Source: Ruminococcus sp. XPD3002
Lineage (GTDB): Bacteria > Bacillota > Clostridia > Oscillospirales > Ruminococcaceae
Assembly (NCBI GenBank): GCA_900119535.1
Contig: FPJT01000013.1
Coordinates: 1 to 40,507, forward strand
DNA: 40,507 bases
Reading direction: 5' to 3'
Within the stretch, counting starts at the first letter, position 1. Every line of letters starts with the position of its first letter. A program made the translations under genes and the position numbers. A model generated the notes under the pieces. That model was not told the DNA's origin and searched no databases. It saw nothing but the letters and a program-made list of their open reading frames with translations. Below, piece by piece: positions 31,822 to 40,065 of the stretch.

Positions 31822-32325
31822 TTACCATATCAAAAAACGCAGTATAAGATAATCGATGACTGAAAACAGAACAGCAATTATAGTTGTGTACACGCAGCCG
31901 ATGAGAAAGCCTTTGAAATGAAAGAACCAGTCCTTATACCCCCTGCATCCCTCTGTACCTTCTATCACTACCCATTTCGGTGTTATAAGACAGATTATCA
32001 GCCAGTCCATTACAAGCAGGTCTGCAACGTTCCATGTCATTGCCGCAATGAATATATAGAGCAGTACCGACAGAAAGGAAGCCGGCTCGCTGTGAAAATG
32101 CAGAAGTCCGAATACGATCAGTGCGCCGAATATGACAAGTCCGCCGACTGCACCGAAAAGCTTAGCATTTTTCTCCTGTTTTTCCGAAGGCTTTCCTATT
32201 GCCGAAGCATCCTGTATATCCTTCGGATAGTCGTGGAGCTTTGAATGCGGAAAAAATTTCAGTATCAGGAAAATATATATCATCCATAATACAGACCATA
32301 AAAGTCCTGCCGTCAATGAATTCAT
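31822..32325 (-). CDS. Membrane protein, paralogue of the protein at 9252-9740
   Basis: A 167-residue integral membrane protein. Hydrophobic segments lie near residues 5-24, 56-76, 83-108 and 139-163; a polar loop follows the first (SKLHDYPKDIQDASAIGKPS). The signature NVADLLVMDWL, WVVIEGTEG and DWFFHFKGFLIG matches the pattern in the plus-strand protein at 9252, which argues for common ancestry. No catalytic motif is visible. It has its own operator-bearing promoter (32348-32395) and no strong terminator; a weak AGCCT/AGGCT dyad lies just past its end. Confidence 0.75.
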   Translation of the reverse strand: MNSLTAGLLWSVLWMIYIFLILKFFPHSKLHDYPKDIQDASAIGKPSEKQEKNAKLFGAVGGLVIFGALIVFGLLHFHSEPASFLSVLLYIFIAAMTWNVADLLVMDWLIICLITPKWVVIEGTEGCRGYKDWFFHFKGFLIGCVYTTIIAVLFSVIDYLILRFLIW

Positions 32326-32347
32326 AGGAAATTACCTCTTTTCATTT

Positions 32348-32395
32348 GTTAGTTCATTCTAACTACATTATACCACTATCCCTCATGTTTTGCAA
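32348..32395 (-). promoter_or_regulatory. Promoter with GTTAG-N6-CTAAC operator, copy 3
   Basis: On the minus strand TTGCAA (32395-32390), 17 bp, TATAAT (32372-32367), then after three bases GTTAGAATGAACTAAC (32363-32348). It drives the membrane protein at 31822-32325. Confidence 0.82.
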
Positions 32396-32422
32396 GCTAT
32401 TTCAGCTATGCAACATTTGCAT

Positions 32423-32453
32423 AAAAAAGGTGACGACCGATACGATCATCACC
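32423..32453 (-). terminator. Terminator of the nitroreductase gene
   Basis: Read on the minus strand, GGTGATGATCG and CGGTCGTCACC (32453-32429) form a stem with one mismatch, followed by TTTTTT. Confidence 0.8.
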
Positions 32454-32490
32454 TCTCATATTTTTTCATTTCTAAGTCAGACTAAATGGT

Positions 32491-33003
32491 TCAAAGATAT
32501 TTAACTGTCTCTGAAAGCGGCTTCCTGCTTTCGTGGTTAGGGAGCGGTCCTGCACCATCTGCGGCATAGCCGAGGTCAAGCACCATAAGTATCTCCTCGT
32601 TTTCGGGAAGTCCGAGTATTCCTGCAAGCTTGTCGGGATCGAAATAATTGATCCAGCAGCTGTCAACGCCTTCATCAGCGGCTGCAAGAATGAGATGTGT
32701 TGCAACTATCGTTGCATCCTCTGCACCCGAATCACGCTTTCCGCCGGGATAAGTGAACACTTCGTTCTTGTCAAATGCCACTACAAGAACTGTCGGCGCA
32801 CCGTAACGGCAGGGCGTTGCCTGATCTATTTTTGCAAGTGCATCTGCCGACTGAAGCACATATATACGCTGCTCCTGTAAATTCTTGGCTGTGGGAGCAA
32901 GTCTGCCTGCTTCCAGTATCGCTGTGATCTTTTCTGCTTCGACCTGTTTTTCACTGTACTTCTTGCATGAATAACGGTTCTTTACTACTTCTTTGAATTC
33001 CAT
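32491..33003 (-). CDS. Nitroreductase family protein (FMN-dependent)
   Basis: A 170-residue flavoprotein of the nitroreductase fold. NRYSCKKYSEKQVEAEKITA near the start supplies the Arg/Ser/Lys that hold FMN phosphate, LEAGRLAPTAKNLQEQR is the second conserved block, and WINYFDPDKLAGILGLPENE with LGYA close it. The length is that of the minimal family members. Such enzymes use NAD(P)H to reduce nitro compounds, quinones or flavins; the natural substrate is not visible. ATG at 33003 has AGGAGGT immediately upstream, so I reject longer starts. It has its own promoter at 33127-33155 and lacks the GTTAG operator of its neighbours. Confidence 0.88.
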   Translation of the reverse strand: MEFKEVVKNRYSCKKYSEKQVEAEKITAILEAGRLAPTAKNLQEQRIYVLQSADALAKIDQATPCRYGAPTVLVVAFDKNEVFTYPGGKRDSGAEDATIVATHLILAAADEGVDSCWINYFDPDKLAGILGLPENEEILMVLDLGYAADGAGPLPNHESRKPLSETVKYL

Positions 33004-33126
33004 GATATACCTCCTGAGTTGATTTGATAGAAAAAACAATGTCTGCTCAGCCCTTTCGGGCATAATGAACTTGTCATAATGTGACGCACAATGATCACCT
33101 AACGGCGGTTATTGAACACACAATGT

Positions 33127-33155
33127 ATTATAACATATTATGATCTATTTTTCAA
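33127..33155 (-). promoter_or_regulatory. Sigma-A promoter of the nitroreductase gene
   Basis: On the minus strand TTGAAA (33155-33150), 17 bp, then TATAAT (33132-33127). A TAAC/GTTA dyad lies downstream at about 33100-33111 and may be an operator of a different kind. Confidence 0.75.
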
Positions 33156-33230
33156 GATATTTACCGCATGAAACTTCTATGCATACACGAACTGTCCGTA
33201 ATGCTCAGACTTTCCTCGGGTACCTTATAA

Positions 33231-33261
33231 TTCTTCAAGAGTTAACTGGCGGAGCAATAAA
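33231..33261 (+). repeat. Third copy of the 31-bp dispersed repeat
   Basis: Identical to 11627-11657 except for two T-to-C changes. It stands alone here, 34 bp before the -35 of the xylosidase promoter. Confidence 0.65.
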
Positions 33262-33294
33262 TGGCAGAATGGCATTTTTTCCGCTTTATTGTAC

Positions 33295-33323
33295 TTGAAC
33301 TTACTATGCCGTTATGCTATAAT
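33295..33323 (+). promoter_or_regulatory. Sigma-A promoter of the beta-xylosidase gene
   Basis: TTGAAC (33295-33300), 17 bp, then TATAAT (33318-33323). The start codon at 33428 has AAGGAGG at 33414-33420. Apart from the two promoters and the repeat, nothing else is seen in 33004-33427. Confidence 0.78.
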
Positions 33324-33427
33324 CAGTATATGCAGCTCCGCACAGACAGCTGTATATGCATGAAAAACGCTATTGTTAAGTGCGGTGCAGACGGTATATT
33401 TTTTTATGATAACAAGGAGGTTCTGAA

Positions 33428-35407
33428 ATGAAAATTTATGTAGACGCAAACGCAGGACGTGACGGCAACGGCTCTGAGGAAATGCCGTTCAAAAGAATAA
33501 ATGACGCAGCAAGGATAGCTCAGGCAGGCGACGAGGTCATCGTTATGCCGGGTGTATACAGGGAGTATGTAGATCCTAAAAACGCGGGAACTTCCGACAA
33601 ACGCATAGTTTACAGAAGTGCAGAACCTCTTGGTGCCGAGATAACAGGCGCAGAGCTTCTCACAGGCTGGACTAAGTACAATGACAAAGTCTGGACAGCA
33701 AGTGTCGACAGCAGCATTTTCGGCGCATACGATCCATACACGACCTTTGTTTACGGCGACTGGTATTTTGCAGGCAAGACCAAGCACACAGGTGCAGTTT
33801 ACCTCAATGACAAGGCTCTTTACGAAGCTGACAGCATTGATGCCTGCACAGCAGGAGAAAAGTCCATATACTCATGGTGTCCCGAGGACTCGGTATACAA
33901 ATGGTACGCTGAGGAAAAGGACGGCAGAACCATTTTCTACTGCAATTTTGGCGACAATGATCCCAATAATGAAAAAGTCGAGATAAACGTCAGAAGAAGA
34001 TGCTTTATGCCTTCAAAAATGGGTGTAGGCTATATCACCGTAAGCGGCTTCAGAATAAGCAAGGCGGCAACTACATGGGCTCCTCCTGCCGCATTTCAGG
34101 ACGGCATGATAGGTCCCCACTGGTCAAAGGGCTGGATAATCGAGGACTGCGACATAAGCAACAGCAAATGTGCAGGCATAAGCGTCGGAAAGTACTACGA
34201 TCCCAAAAACGATCACTATTTCACCACCAAACACGTCAAAAGTCCCACACAGATGGAGCGTGACGCTGTTTGCAGGGGACAGTTCCACGGCTGGCTGAAA
34301 GAAAAAGTCGGAAGCCATATTATCAGGCGCAATAATATCCACCACTGCGAACAGGGTGGAATAATCGGGCGCATGGGCGGTGTCTTCTCAATTATCGAGG
34401 ACAACCACATCCACCATATCAACAACATGATGGAGCTTGGCGGTGCAGAGATAGCTGGCATCAAAATGCATGCTGCAATCGACGTTACAATGCGCCGCAA
34501 CCATATCCACCACTGCACTATGGGTATCTGGTGCGACTGGGAAGCGCAGGGAACACGTATCACACAGAACCTCCTCCACGATAATCAGAGTCCCGATTTT
34601 GCTCAGCATCTCCCGGGCGGTATGATGAGTCAGGATATTTTCGTTGAAGTCAGCCACGGTCCAACGATAATAGATAATAATATCCTGCTTTCCGATGTCT
34701 CTCTCCGTATGCCTTCTGAGGGACTTGCTGTTATCCATAACCTTATATGCGGTTCGTTCACATCGATAGACGATGGCTGTGACGGTCTGGTGGACGGCAA
34801 ACTCCGTCAGCGCTTTACTCCCTATCACATCCCACACCGTACAGAGGTAATGGGATTTATGACTCTTCTTCACGGCGACGACCGCTTTTATAATAACATC
34901 TTCGTACAGAAATACGATACCGTTTCACATAAGGGCACTACGGACAACGCCGAAGTCGGTACTCACCTGTTTGATGACTTCCCCACCTATGACGAGTGGA
35001 TCGCAAACTTTGACATGGATTCGGATACTCCCGATATGTCGGGACTCGAAAAATACCATTGGAGCTACCTGCCTGTATGGTGTGACGGAAACGTTTACCT
35101 GAGCGGTTCAAAGAGCTGGAAAAACGAGAAAAACAAGTTCATGAGCAGCGAAAGCGTTAATATTGAACTTGAAGAGAAGAACGGCAGGATATGTCTTAAA
35201 ACCGATCTTTACAAGCTCATAGACAAATTCTCGGCAGGCATGATATCAACTGGAATGCTCGGTGAAGCATTCGAGCCCGAGCAGAGATTTGAAGCTCCCG
35301 ACGGCAGAGACATCGTATTCGATTCCGACTATCTCGGAAATCACAGAGGTTCAGCGGTCATTCCAGGTCCCTTTGCGGAAGCCGCTGAAAACTACGAACT
35401 GTACTGA
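33428..35407 (+). CDS. GH120-type beta-xylosidase (right-handed beta-helix)
   Basis: A 659-residue protein without signal peptide, so cytoplasmic. Its whole length follows the GH120 xylosidase known from Thermoanaerobacterium: VEINVRRRCF, TTWAPPAAFQDGMIGP, WSKGWIIEDCDISNSKCAG, EIAGIKMHAAIDV, WCDWEAQGTR and FVEVSHGP, then HRTEVMGF and GDDRFYNNIF. In that family the Asp of the DWEAQGTR segment (Asp370 here) and the Glu of FVEVSHG (Glu407 here) are the reported nucleophile and acid/base. The many INNxxHHC repeats build the beta-helix. It would release xylose from imported xylo-oligosaccharides. It is a single gene with its own promoter; no transporter or regulator is adjacent. Confidence 0.9.
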   Translation: MKIYVDANAGRDGNGSEEMPFKRINDAARIAQAGDEVIVMPGVYREYVDPKNAGTSDKRIVYRSAEPLGAEITGAELLTGWTKYNDKVWTASVDSSIFGAYDPYTTFVYGDWYFAGKTKHTGAVYLNDKALYEADSIDACTAGEKSIYSWCPEDSVYKWYAEEKDGRTIFYCNFGDNDPNNEKVEINVRRRCFMPSKMGVGYITVSGFRISKAATTWAPPAAFQDGMIGPHWSKGWIIEDCDISNSKCAGISVGKYYDPKNDHYFTTKHVKSPTQMERDAVCRGQFHGWLKEKVGSHIIRRNNIHHCEQGGIIGRMGGVFSIIEDNHIHHINNMMELGGAEIAGIKMHAAIDVTMRRNHIHHCTMGIWCDWEAQGTRITQNLLHDNQSPDFAQHLPGGMMSQDIFVEVSHGPTIIDNNILLSDVSLRMPSEGLAVIHNLICGSFTSIDDGCDGLVDGKLRQRFTPYHIPHRTEVMGFMTLLHGDDRFYNNIFVQKYDTVSHKGTTDNAEVGTHLFDDFPTYDEWIANFDMDSDTPDMSGLEKYHWSYLPVWCDGNVYLSGSKSWKNEKNKFMSSESVNIELEEKNGRICLKTDLYKLIDKFSAGMISTGMLGEAFEPEQRFEAPDGRDIVFDSDYLGNHRGSAVIPGPFAEAAENYELY

Positions 35408-35454
35408 TAACCTCTGCACGATTAAAAATACCGACCGATATCAATATATTTGTT

Positions 35455-35490
35455 GAGGGGAGCCTTCCGAAGAAGGTTCCCCTCTGTCTT
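35455..35490 (+). terminator. Likely terminator of the xylosidase gene
   Basis: GAGGGGAGCCTTC (35455-35467), loop CGAA, then GAAGGTTCCCCTC (35472-35484): a 13-bp stem with one G-T pair. The T tract after it is short. Confidence 0.65.
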
Positions 35491-35507
35491 ACTGCAATGC
35501 AGTTTAC

Positions 35508-35536
35508 TTGTATTTACCGTCGGAATATGGTACAAT
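35508..35536 (+). promoter_or_regulatory. Sigma-A promoter upstream of the second sigma gene
   Basis: TTGTAT (35508-35513), 17 bp, then TACAAT (35531-35536). Confidence 0.6.
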
Positions 35537-35567
35537 ATCCGTAGCAGAAAAATTTTTTTGAAAAAAG

Positions 35568-35600
35568 TGAAACCTTTTCCGCTGCTGAAGTGTATTATGA
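35568..35600 (+). promoter_or_regulatory. ECF-type promoter of the second sigma gene
   Basis: TGAAACC at 35568-35574 followed by TTTTCC is a typical ECF -35; TGTATTATGA at 35591-35600 sits 16 bp downstream where the -10 is expected. It suggests the sigma factor transcribes its own operon, with the sigma-A promoter supplying a base level. Confidence 0.6.
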
Positions 35601-35653
35601 GTGTAAAGGTCCTGACGAGATCTTATGAAACGTTTCAAAAAGGATGAAAAATT

Positions 35654-36127
35654 ATGACAGATGATAAATTCATATGGGCATATGAAGAATACAGAAAAAC
35701 GGTCTATTCCGTCATATACAGCTATGTTCGGAACGCCGATGACGCTTCCGAACTCTCACAGGATACCTTTATCAGGCTATACACATACGATGGCAGCTTT
35801 GATTCGGACGAGCATATGAAAGCATGGCTTATCAGAGTTGCTATAAACAGCTGTAACAATCATTTCCGAAGTAAAAAGCACATTTCCGCTTCTCCGATAC
35901 CCGATGACCTTCCCGCAGATGAGGATCACGAGCTTGATGAGATCATAGGCGAAGTGATGAAGCTTCCCGAAAAGTACAGGATCCCTGTTCACTTATTCTA
36001 CTATGAGGAGTACAGTATCAGCGAAATAGCAGATATACTTGAACTTCCCGAAGCTACCGTGAAAACAAGGCTCAGAAGAGGCAGGGACAAGCTGAAAAAT
36101 ACACTCAGAAAGGAAGATTGGCTGTGA
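35654..36127 (+). CDS. RNA polymerase sigma factor, ECF type (second)
   Basis: A 157-residue two-domain sigma factor. Region 2 (about residues 8-72) has YRKTVYSVIYSYVRNADDAS, ELSQDTFIRLY and KAWLIRVAINSCNNHFRSKK. Region 4 (about 100-155) has LPEKYRIPVHLFYYEEYSIS, EIADILELPEATVKTRLRRG and RDKLKN, a textbook helix-turn-helix. AAAGGATG precedes ATG 35654. Its last bases overlap the start of the anti-sigma gene. It is unlike the first sigma factor at 12614 in sequence and in the type of anti-sigma factor that follows. Confidence 0.93.
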   Translation: MTDDKFIWAYEEYRKTVYSVIYSYVRNADDASELSQDTFIRLYTYDGSFDSDEHMKAWLIRVAINSCNNHFRSKKHISASPIPDDLPADEDHELDEIIGEVMKLPEKYRIPVHLFYYEEYSISEIADILELPEATVKTRLRRGRDKLKNTLRKEDWL

Positions 36128-37215
36128 ACGAAAATCGCTACAAAAAAGCAATGGACGACGTATGTGATAAACATTTCAATTTGACCGCTGAAGAAATGCT
36201 CGCAAAAGCAAAAGCATCAGCAGGTACAGAAAGGGATATCACTATGAAAAAAACTACAAAAAGAAGAATAATAGGAAGAATAATAGGAACAGCTGCAGCT
36301 TGTCTCATAATTTCAGGTACAACTGCAACAGCACTGGGATACGGTCCCCTCAGCGAAACTTTCCGCAGCTTTTTCGGTAAGGACGAAACTACCGCAGAAA
36401 TAATCGAACAGGGACATTACTGCAATGTGGGACAGGAGCAGTCCGACGGTATTTTCACCGTTATGCTCGATTCTGTAACAGGTGATAAGACTTCTCCGAA
36501 GCTTATTTTCAAGGTAACTGTCAACGACAAAGTCCTCGCTGAAAAGAATGACAGGTTAAAGCTCAGCGCTTACATCCTGAACGAGGATAAATACTATAAC
36601 CATATCGATGAATATGGTACCTGGGATGCATACGGCGAAAAAGATCCGCAGGTAAACAATATGTACCACGTATGTATGGACGGTCCCGCCGCATTTATGA
36701 TAAACGAGGAAGAAGTCATCGCCGCAGTAAAGCAGATAAGCTTTGAGAACGATCCCGAAAATCAGGTCTTTGATTACGATGTGGATATGGAATACAGATT
36801 TATAGTTCCCGATAAGGCGCTTAAGGATTCATTTATGGATTTCTCGAAAGATATTATTCTGAACAGCGGTAATGTGGAGTATAAACTGCACTATGCCGAG
36901 TATGGTTCATATGACTCTTCCTTTGGATTTACCTTTGATTTCCTCGGTAACGATCTTGCCGGAGACGAGACGGATTATACCGCAGTTTGCGGTAAATTCG
37001 ACAATGACTGGCACGAGTTTGCCAAGAACTTCATACTCAATGTTGACGGTGTCGAGTATTCACCAAAGGAGATCGGCTACAGCTACTGCGACACGGAAGG
37101 TGAAGCCTTTGAAGCAGGAAAATGCAGCACATGGATGTCTTTCCCGTCAGTCGACTTTGAATCCGCTGAAAATGTAGAGCTCATTGCAGGCGGAGAGACT
37201 TACAGGCTGAAATAA
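36124..37215 (+). CDS. Membrane anti-sigma factor, DUF4179-like
   Basis: A 363-residue protein translated from GTG 36124, overlapping the sigma stop (GTGA), with AAAGGAAG at 36109-36116. Residues 1-40 form a charged cytoplasmic part (YKKAMDDVCDKHFNLTAEEM), then a basic KKTTKRR stretch and one membrane helix near 47-68. The outer part begins YGPLSETFRSFFGKDETTAE, the motif seen in DUF4179 proteins that partner ECF sigma factors, and continues as a beta-rich domain of about 250 residues. It has no zinc-binding His/Cys motif. It probably holds the sigma factor at the membrane until a signal is sensed. Confidence 0.8.
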   Translation: MNENRYKKAMDDVCDKHFNLTAEEMLAKAKASAGTERDITMKKTTKRRIIGRIIGTAAACLIISGTTATALGYGPLSETFRSFFGKDETTAEIIEQGHYCNVGQEQSDGIFTVMLDSVTGDKTSPKLIFKVTVNDKVLAEKNDRLKLSAYILNEDKYYNHIDEYGTWDAYGEKDPQVNNMYHVCMDGPAAFMINEEEVIAAVKQISFENDPENQVFDYDVDMEYRFIVPDKALKDSFMDFSKDIILNSGNVEYKLHYAEYGSYDSSFGFTFDFLGNDLAGDETDYTAVCGKFDNDWHEFAKNFILNVDGVEYSPKEIGYSYCDTEGEAFEAGKCSTWMSFPSVDFESAENVELIAGGETYRLK

Positions 37216-37270
37216 TAGCATACAGCAGTTCGGAATAACGGACTATCAAACACGAAAGGTAAAGAATAAA

Positions 37271-38167
37271 ATGGCAAAAAATAACAGCGGAAAGAAAACT
37301 GCTTTTCAATTGCTGACAGCCGCAGTATTTATACTTGCAGGCATAGTTTACACATATGTGTCCGCTTCAGAGATCATGGACGAATATATGACCAAAGCAC
37401 AGGTAAATGCAAGCTGGTCACTCCCCGAAAGCACTGATAAGCTTACCTCAGATAACATTATCAGAACAGTATATCGTGGATGGCAGGATGAATACTGGCA
37501 TCCGGATGATGACATGGGATTTTACGGTGAACTTGATCTCAGCAGCGGTCAGAAAATATGTTCAGGCAATTTCCTTTCGGTCAATTACGCGGCTGCTAAC
37601 TGGGATGAAAACAGGATAATCCCCGTAAGCGATGATTTCAAGGCAGATCAGACGATGGGTACGCCGTTTATCTTCATAAACAGCGATGCCCTCAACGCAA
37701 AATGTGATGATAACTTTATCTTTGACGGTACATTGAAGTACAAGAATTACTCTACAGACGAAGAAATCGTTTATAACATCGGAAGCAATCCGTATGCTTC
37801 TGCTTCCGATGCAGTTCCTGTATCGGAATGGTGCGGAGATACTGAACTTGAGATCCGTTATTTTAAGATGGCAGACACAGAAAACGAAGCAAAGCTGAAC
37901 AAAATCGCTGAAGAACTGTTTACCGCCTCTCGTGAAAAGTGGAATGGCAGTGAAGATCAGAGCTTTTCTGATAAAAGAATAACTACTTCATACTATGCAC
38001 AGTCAGAATACGTTGATAAGCTGAATGCCTCCATATATGCTGTGTACGTTTTCAAACCGCTGAATATCGCTGTCAGAAAGGATCTGCCGGTATACATCAT
38101 CGGAGCGGCAGTACTTGTATTGCTGGAAGCAGTCTTAATCTTTATGAAAAAACACAAGGCTGAATGA
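37271..38167 (+). CDS. Membrane-anchored protein of unknown function
   Basis: A 298-residue protein with one helix near each end (about 13-33 and 273-291), so the 240 residues between are probably outside the cell. The middle has no family I recognise; it is acidic and Trp/Tyr-rich (YRGWQDEYWHPDDDMGFYGE). AAAGGTAAAG precedes the ATG. It lies 55 bp after the anti-sigma gene and 32 bp before the next gene's preferred start, so it is probably in the sigma operon. Possible roles are co-sensor or target of the sigma factor. Confidence 0.65.
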   Translation: MAKNNSGKKTAFQLLTAAVFILAGIVYTYVSASEIMDEYMTKAQVNASWSLPESTDKLTSDNIIRTVYRGWQDEYWHPDDDMGFYGELDLSSGQKICSGNFLSVNYAAANWDENRIIPVSDDFKADQTMGTPFIFINSDALNAKCDDNFIFDGTLKYKNYSTDEEIVYNIGSNPYASASDAVPVSEWCGDTELEIRYFKMADTENEAKLNKIAEELFTASREKWNGSEDQSFSDKRITTSYYAQSEYVDKLNASIYAVYVFKPLNIAVRKDLPVYIIGAAVLVLLEAVLIFMKKHKAE

Positions 38168-38199
38168 TGAACAGACAGTCAGCCGGAAAGAGGATGAAA

Positions 38200-39090
38200 A
38201 TGAAAAAGATCATTATTGCAATAGGTGCTGCAGCACTGATAATAGCAGGTATATGCGGAACCGCTCTGTACAGATACGTGAGCAATGTGCCGAAGGTAAC
38301 TCCTAAACAATCGGTATTCGATGTGGAGTCCGGACGTTCATATTCACTGGAGGAACTGGCTGATGTCAGATGCAAAGGCGGTTACAGCGGTGAAATGCGT
38401 ATCCTTGACACGAATATCAGTGATGCAGAAATCAAAAAAGACAGCAAGGACACGCTTTATGCAGGCTCGGAGGCAGGATATATCCATTTAGCTGCATCGG
38501 GACGCGGCGATCATTCGGAATACGGTGAAGAGACTGAGTTTTACGTGTTTACCGCTCTCAGTGAGACACAGCAGGCGGATCTTGCAAAAAAGCTGTCTGC
38601 TCTGTTTGAACAAGTGGACGGCAATATCAGGAAGGAGCATTTAAAGGATGAGAATGCTGAGGTTCAGTACGCTGCTGTAACTGTCTGGTTATCTGATTAC
38701 AATGCTGATGGTAAGAATATGTCTCCGACATTTTACTCGGAATACAAGCTGTCAGACGGCGGTACACAGAAACTGGTCACAGGTACATCGGCTGTAACGA
38801 ACGGCGATAAGATCACGCTCGAAGGCTGTGAGTCTAAAACAGATACGCCGATGAGTGACGGATTGTGTACGGTTGATGTTATGCGAAATGTGTTTGATAA
38901 CTGCGATAAACAGGCAGCCGATAATTCCATAGTTCAGGATTATACATGGAAGAAACTTGGGTATGGGTTATATGCGGTCTTCTCTCCCGAAAGCTATAGA
39001 GAGAATGGTCTGGCGGACATGGACTCCGCTTTATACCACAGTATCAGTTACGCCGCTGACGTTACAGGAGCGGTTTCTGATGATAAGTAA
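38200..39090 (+). CDS. Exported or membrane-anchored protein of unknown function
   Basis: A 296-residue protein with one N-terminal helix (MKKIIIAIGAAALIIAGICG), which may be a membrane anchor or uncleaved signal. The cysteine near residue 19 is not in a standard lipobox. The rest is polar and beta-rich with no recognised domain. I prefer ATG 38200 (GAAAGAGG just upstream) to ATG 38164, which overlaps the preceding gene but has no ribosome site. It is the last gene of the sigma operon; a dyad without a T tract (39097-39123, AAGGCTGCATA/TATGCAGCCTT) follows and may end it. Confidence 0.62.
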   Translation: MKKIIIAIGAAALIIAGICGTALYRYVSNVPKVTPKQSVFDVESGRSYSLEELADVRCKGGYSGEMRILDTNISDAEIKKDSKDTLYAGSEAGYIHLAASGRGDHSEYGEETEFYVFTALSETQQADLAKKLSALFEQVDGNIRKEHLKDENAEVQYAAVTVWLSDYNADGKNMSPTFYSEYKLSDGGTQKLVTGTSAVTNGDKITLEGCESKTDTPMSDGLCTVDVMRNVFDNCDKQAADNSIVQDYTWKKLGYGLYAVFSPESYRENGLADMDSALYHSISYAADVTGAVSDDK

Positions 39091-39222
39091 AATAATAAGG
39101 CTGCATAGGTTATATGCAGCCTTGAATGATGAGCCTTGCCTATCTTTTCGATACGTTCCTCCCCGGAGAGTTCTGCATTTCCGAGGGAATGTTCCGCGTC
39201 TGGACGATGTTTCAAAACAGTC

Positions 39223-39251
39223 TTGCCAAGCTGAGGACTTTGTGGTATGAT
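39223..39251 (+). promoter_or_regulatory. Sigma-A promoter of the second LRR gene
   Basis: TTGCCA (39223-39228), 17 bp, then TATGAT (39246-39251). ATG 39289 follows GGAGG. Confidence 0.68.
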
Positions 39252-39288
39252 TATATAAAGTATGAAATAAATAACGGAGGAAAAGAAA

Positions 39289-39786
39289 ATGCAGAACATA
39301 ATGTTTGCCCCTGTTGAGGACGGTACTTTCAGCGTTGTGGGTTATGAGGGAGATGAGGAGAAAGTTGTCATACCTCCCGAATACGGCGGCTCGAAGGTAA
39401 CTGTTATCTGCGATAAGGTATTTGCGGGACACAGTGAGATAACGTCCGTAGAGATACCCGATTCCGTGACTGATATGGGCGAATTCGTATTTGACGGCTG
39501 CTGGTCCCTGAAAAGCATAAGGCTTCCTTCCGAACTCCGCTACCTTTGGGGATATACATTCTGCCGCTGTGGTATAGAGGAGATAACGATACCCGATAAG
39601 CTCGTATCGATACCGCCCTTCGCTTTCAAGGAGTGCAGGAATCTGAAGAAAATTGTTTGCGGTAAAGGACTGAAAAAGGTGTACTCATGGGCATTTGCAG
39701 GCTGTGATTCGCTTAAGGAAACGGTTTTCCCCGAGAATACGGATATAAGTCCCGATGCCTTCAAAAATAAGGAACTAAATACCTGA
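39289..39786 (+). CDS. BspA-like leucine-rich-repeat protein, dockerin tail out of frame
   Basis: A 165-residue protein with LRR_5/BspA repeats: SVEIPDSVTDMGEFVFDGCW, IRLPSELRYLWGYTFCRC, ITIPDKLVSIPPFAFKEC and VCGKGLKKVYSWAFAGCD. There is no signal peptide, unlike the large LRR protein at 14358. It stops at a TGA, but in another frame just downstream the sequence continues as a dockerin segment (39771-39860), so the original protein was probably longer and dockerin-bearing. The product may now stay in the cytoplasm or be non-functional. Confidence 0.75.
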   Translation: MQNIMFAPVEDGTFSVVGYEGDEEKVVIPPEYGGSKVTVICDKVFAGHSEITSVEIPDSVTDMGEFVFDGCWSLKSIRLPSELRYLWGYTFCRCGIEEITIPDKLVSIPPFAFKECRNLKKIVCGKGLKKVYSWAFAGCDSLKETVFPENTDISPDAFKNKELNT

Positions 39787-39860
39787 GCGGCAACGGCAAA
39801 ATAGATGCAAGCGATGCAACACTTGTCCTTGTGAACTACTCGCTGGAATTATTAAATTAG
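39771..39860 (+). pseudogene. Frameshifted dockerin remnant
   Basis: In a frame shifted from the LRR gene the DNA encodes LSGNGKIDASDATLVLVNYS, almost the same as the first dockerin repeat of the protein at 14358-16487 (DATLVLVNYS in both). The frame stops at a TAG (39858-39860). Only one calcium loop is present, and its first residues are lost. Confidence 0.75.
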
Positions 39861-40025
39861 AAAAATGAAATAAATATCAGCCGGCATTATGCCTAATATC
39901 ATTAAGCTAATACCTTTTCCAAAATTTTATTAGAAAGATGTTATATTTTTATTAGTTGCTGCGAGTGTTATATATATATAAGGAATACTTAATCTGAGGT
40001 CAGCGGAAGAATATTACGGAAGAAA

Positions 40026-40045
40026 TATGTACGACGCTGTACATA
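40026..40045 (+). promoter_or_regulatory. Perfect dyad ahead of the repeat protein
   Basis: TATGTAC (40026-40032), six bases, GTACATA (40039-40045). It lies just before the ribosome site (GGAGG, 40053-40057). It could be an operator or a leader hairpin that controls access to the ribosome site. No clear -35/-10 pair was found in the AT-rich stretch 39861-40025. Confidence 0.45.
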
Positions 40046-40065
40046 ACATAAACGGAGGTTTGAAA

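Noticed and set aside
39126..39317. A 63-codon frame before the second LRR gene
   Set aside because: It overlaps a good promoter and ribosome site for the LRR gene and has no coding character.
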